This document shows positions 62,576-64,000 of a DNA stretch of 64,000 nucleotides, one piece after another. Within the stretch, counting starts at the first letter, position 1; every line of letters starts with the position of its first letter. The translations under genes and the position numbers were made by a program. The notes below the pieces were generated by a model. The model was not told the origin of the DNA. It saw only the letters and a program-made list of their open reading frames with translations, and did no database searches. This stretch comes from an uncultured Saprospiraceae bacterium (GTDB lineage Bacteria; Bacteroidota; Bacteroidia; Chitinophagales; Saprospiraceae), in contig CALDGQ010000068.1 in NCBI GenBank assembly GCA_937941765.1, positions 1 through 64,000 on the forward strand, written 5' to 3'.

Positions 62576-63340
62576 TCAAGAAAAAACAGAAAAAGAAACC
62601 GATTCCATATACTCCACATAAGCCCGTACCTCATCACCGGCATTCAAATAAACCGCAGGAGTAGCTGCACCCGCCATCAAATAAGCACCAGCAGGAATTA
62701 CTTGCTCATATTGATTCGCCAATCTAGTTGCAGCCAATACCGATTTCCAAGGGTCCCCTAAAATATCTTTTGAACTTCCAGTATGAACTGCTTTTCCATT
62801 AATTTCCAATTCTATTTTGAGATCTCCTAATGGCATATTATGTGATTGCCAATTGCCAACTACCAATCCTGCCGAAGAACAGTTATCAGCAATTACATCT
62901 TCAAGGGAAAATTTAAAATTCTTGAAACGAGAATCGATAATTTCTAATGCTGGTGCAACTGCTTCAATATATTCACCGATATCATTGAATGAAAGTTCGT
63001 GATCAATTGCCTTCTTTACCAAAAAACAAAGCTCCGGTTCCGCACGTGGATGAATAAAATTATTTAAGTCCAATTTACTTCCAATTTTCATCAACATAGC
63101 GTCTGTCAATCTACCCCAAATCATATCGTGGACCCCCATCTGTTTCATTTTGGCGACACTTGTAAACCCCATTTTGATACCAATCAATTTTTCACCTCGT
63201 TTATATCTTCGTTCTAATGAAGCCGCTTGAATAGCGTAAGCATCTTGTTCAGAAAATTTGGATTGTAAGGTTAATTGTTCAACAGCTTTAGCCTTGACTG
63301 CTGCCGTATCGATTGTTTTCGCTAATTCTTTTATATTCAT
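62576..63340 (-). CDS. 4-oxalocrotonate (2-oxo-3-hexenedioate) decarboxylase
   Basis: A 254-residue member of the FAH-like hydratase/decarboxylase family. IGIKMGFTSVAKMKQMGVHDMIWGRL, the metal-binding IHPRAEPELCFLV, ALEIIDSRFKNFKF, VIADNCSSAGLVVG and the PAGAYLMAGAATPAVYL C-terminus follow the decarboxylase subgroup (DmpH/NahK type). It decarboxylates 2-oxo-3-hexenedioate to 2-oxopent-4-enoate in the meta-cleavage or 2-aminomuconate branch of aromatic and tryptophan degradation. Its gene starts 22 bases after the hydratase gene; the two enzymes act in succession and often form a complex. Confidence 0.85.
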   Translation of the reverse strand: MNIKELAKTIDTAAVKAKAVEQLTLQSKFSEQDAYAIQAASLERRYKRGEKLIGIKMGFTSVAKMKQMGVHDMIWGRLTDAMLMKIGSKLDLNNFIHPRAEPELCFLVKKAIDHELSFNDIGEYIEAVAPALEIIDSRFKNFKFSLEDVIADNCSSAGLVVGNWQSHNMPLGDLKIELEINGKAVHTGSSKDILGDPWKSVLAATRLANQYEQVIPAGAYLMAGAATPAVYLNAGDEVRAYVEYMESVSFSVFS

Positions 63341-63362
63341 TATTTAGTTTTCAAGTGATGTT

Positions 63363-64000
63363 TTAAAAATTGACACTTACATCTCCAAGTGCCGAAAATC
63401 TAGCTACGATTTGATCCCCTTTTTCAACGGCTGACATAGGACCCATTGCACCAGTCAATACTAATTCTCCTTTACGAAGTGGTTCTCCCAATCTAGCCAT
63501 AGTTCGTGCTAGCCAAAGTGTTGCATTGATAGGTGAACCCAAACAATCAGCTCCCGTGCCTTTAGAAACCGTAGTTCCATTTTTATCCATCGACATCTGG
63601 CAATTGATAATATCGAAATCATTTAACTTAACAGGCCGATGACCGATAACAAAATGACTTGCAGAAGCATTGTCAGCAACCGTATCTGTTATTTTAATAT
63701 TCCAATTTTCAATACGACTACCCACAATTTCAATCGCACCTACCGCATAATCAATAGCAGAGATAACATCAGAAACTGTCATAAAAGAATTGTCTAAATC
63801 TTTTCCTAAAATAAACGCAATTTCTGCTTCTACTTTTGGTTGCATCAACTCATTCCAAGGAATCGTATCACCTGTTAGCACTTCCATTGTATTGAAAAGC
63901 ATTCCATAATCAGGTTGATCTACCCCCAATTGTGCTTGAACCGCTTTGGAAGTTAATCCAATCTTTTTTCCAACAACACGTGCACCTTTTGAGATTCTAT
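63363..64000 (-). CDS. 2-oxopent-4-enoate hydratase (5' end beyond window)
   Basis: The frame stays open from the stop at 63363 to the right edge, so the N-terminus (roughly 50 residues) is missing. Seen are RISKGARVVGKKIGLTSKAV, the conserved metal region PKVEAEIAFILGKDL, AIEIVGSRIENWNIKI, VADNASASHFVIG and VLTGAMGPMSAVEKGDQIV, the DmpE/MhpD hydratase pattern. It adds water to 2-oxopent-4-enoate to give 4-hydroxy-2-oxovalerate. A TTG at 63929 is in frame but internal. It is upstream of the decarboxylase in one operon, consistent with a meta-cleavage or kynurenine-pathway cluster continuing to the right. Confidence 0.87.
   Translation of the reverse strand, partial: RISKGARVVGKKIGLTSKAVQAQLGVDQPDYGMLFNTMEVLTGDTIPWNELMQPKVEAEIAFILGKDLDNSFMTVSDVISAIDYAVGAIEIVGSRIENWNIKITDTVADNASASHFVIGHRPVKLNDFDIINCQMSMDKNGTTVSKGTGADCLGSPINATLWLARTMARLGEPLRKGELVLTGAMGPMSAVEKGDQIVARFSALGDVSVNF

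Overview
This window is AT-rich chromosomal DNA from a member of the Bacteroidota. The signs are two secreted proteins ending in type IX secretion (T9SS) sorting domains, a TonB-dependent receptor with a carboxypeptidase-regulatory-like N-domain, a giant SprB/SdrD-repeat surface protein, a DUF5916 protein, TTTG/TAnnTTTG-like promoters and a near absence of Shine-Dalgarno sequences. The style of the giant adhesin and of the hairpin-rich intergenic regions suggests a Saprospiria/Lewinella-like lineage; that placement is inference.

Layout. 1-12447 (-) is one giant surface adhesin gene that runs off the left edge (at least 4149 codons); its distal part is built from a five-module super-repeat. 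12846-17503 (-) holds glpD, a TonB-dependent receptor and a small His-rich protein. 17679-18190 holds tRNA-Glu and a decayed second copy of its 3' end, with a small GIY-YIG gene between the two copies. 18470-20773 (+) is gap-pgk. 20948-22984 (-) is a nucleotide-sugar pair (UDP-glucuronate decarboxylase then rfbB). 23512-26571 (+) is an outer-membrane protein followed by waaA and a heptose-7-phosphate kinase for LPS core. 26851-30473 (+) is a tandem pair of T9SS cargo paralogues. 30734-34773 (-) has valS and lysA. 34944-37055 (+) is an ECF sigma factor with a probable membrane anti-sigma protein.

37376-44257 (-) is a complete Bacteroidota-type curli locus: a LuxR-type response regulator, csgA, csgB, csgE with an added CsgH-like domain, csgF, csgG with an added beta-barrel, and a translationally coupled PD40 lipoprotein. 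44460-49338 has a FemAB/BioF2-like acyltransferase, a lipoprotein pyrophosphatase, an ArsS/peroxidase-like arsenosugar pair and an OmpA lipoprotein.

49642-50806 is an ISAs1-type insertion sequence with a -1 frameshift, inserted in a long palindromic intergenic element. Next to it, 50834-52084 (-) is a stand-alone Pycsar-effector-type membrane protein carrying a degenerate HD domain, followed upstream by a small basic orphan. 53062-54780 (+) is a YCII/DGPF protein with an ECF42-like sigma factor. 55044-59298 (-) has a polysaccharide deacetylase, a cytochrome P450, a glycosyltransferase and an NAD-dependent epimerase. 59827-62388 (+) is a DUF5916 outer-membrane protein, and 62576-64000 (-) holds two meta-cleavage pathway enzymes, the second cut by the right edge.

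No complete new defence or mobile system is demonstrable. The strongest candidates for new biology are the CsgH-CsgE fusion, the CsgG-barrel with its coupled PD40 lipoprotein, the catalytically eroded HD-Pycsar protein without a cyclase, the GIY-YIG gene between tRNA-Glu end copies, and the nested hairpin elements that share blocks between intergenic regions.
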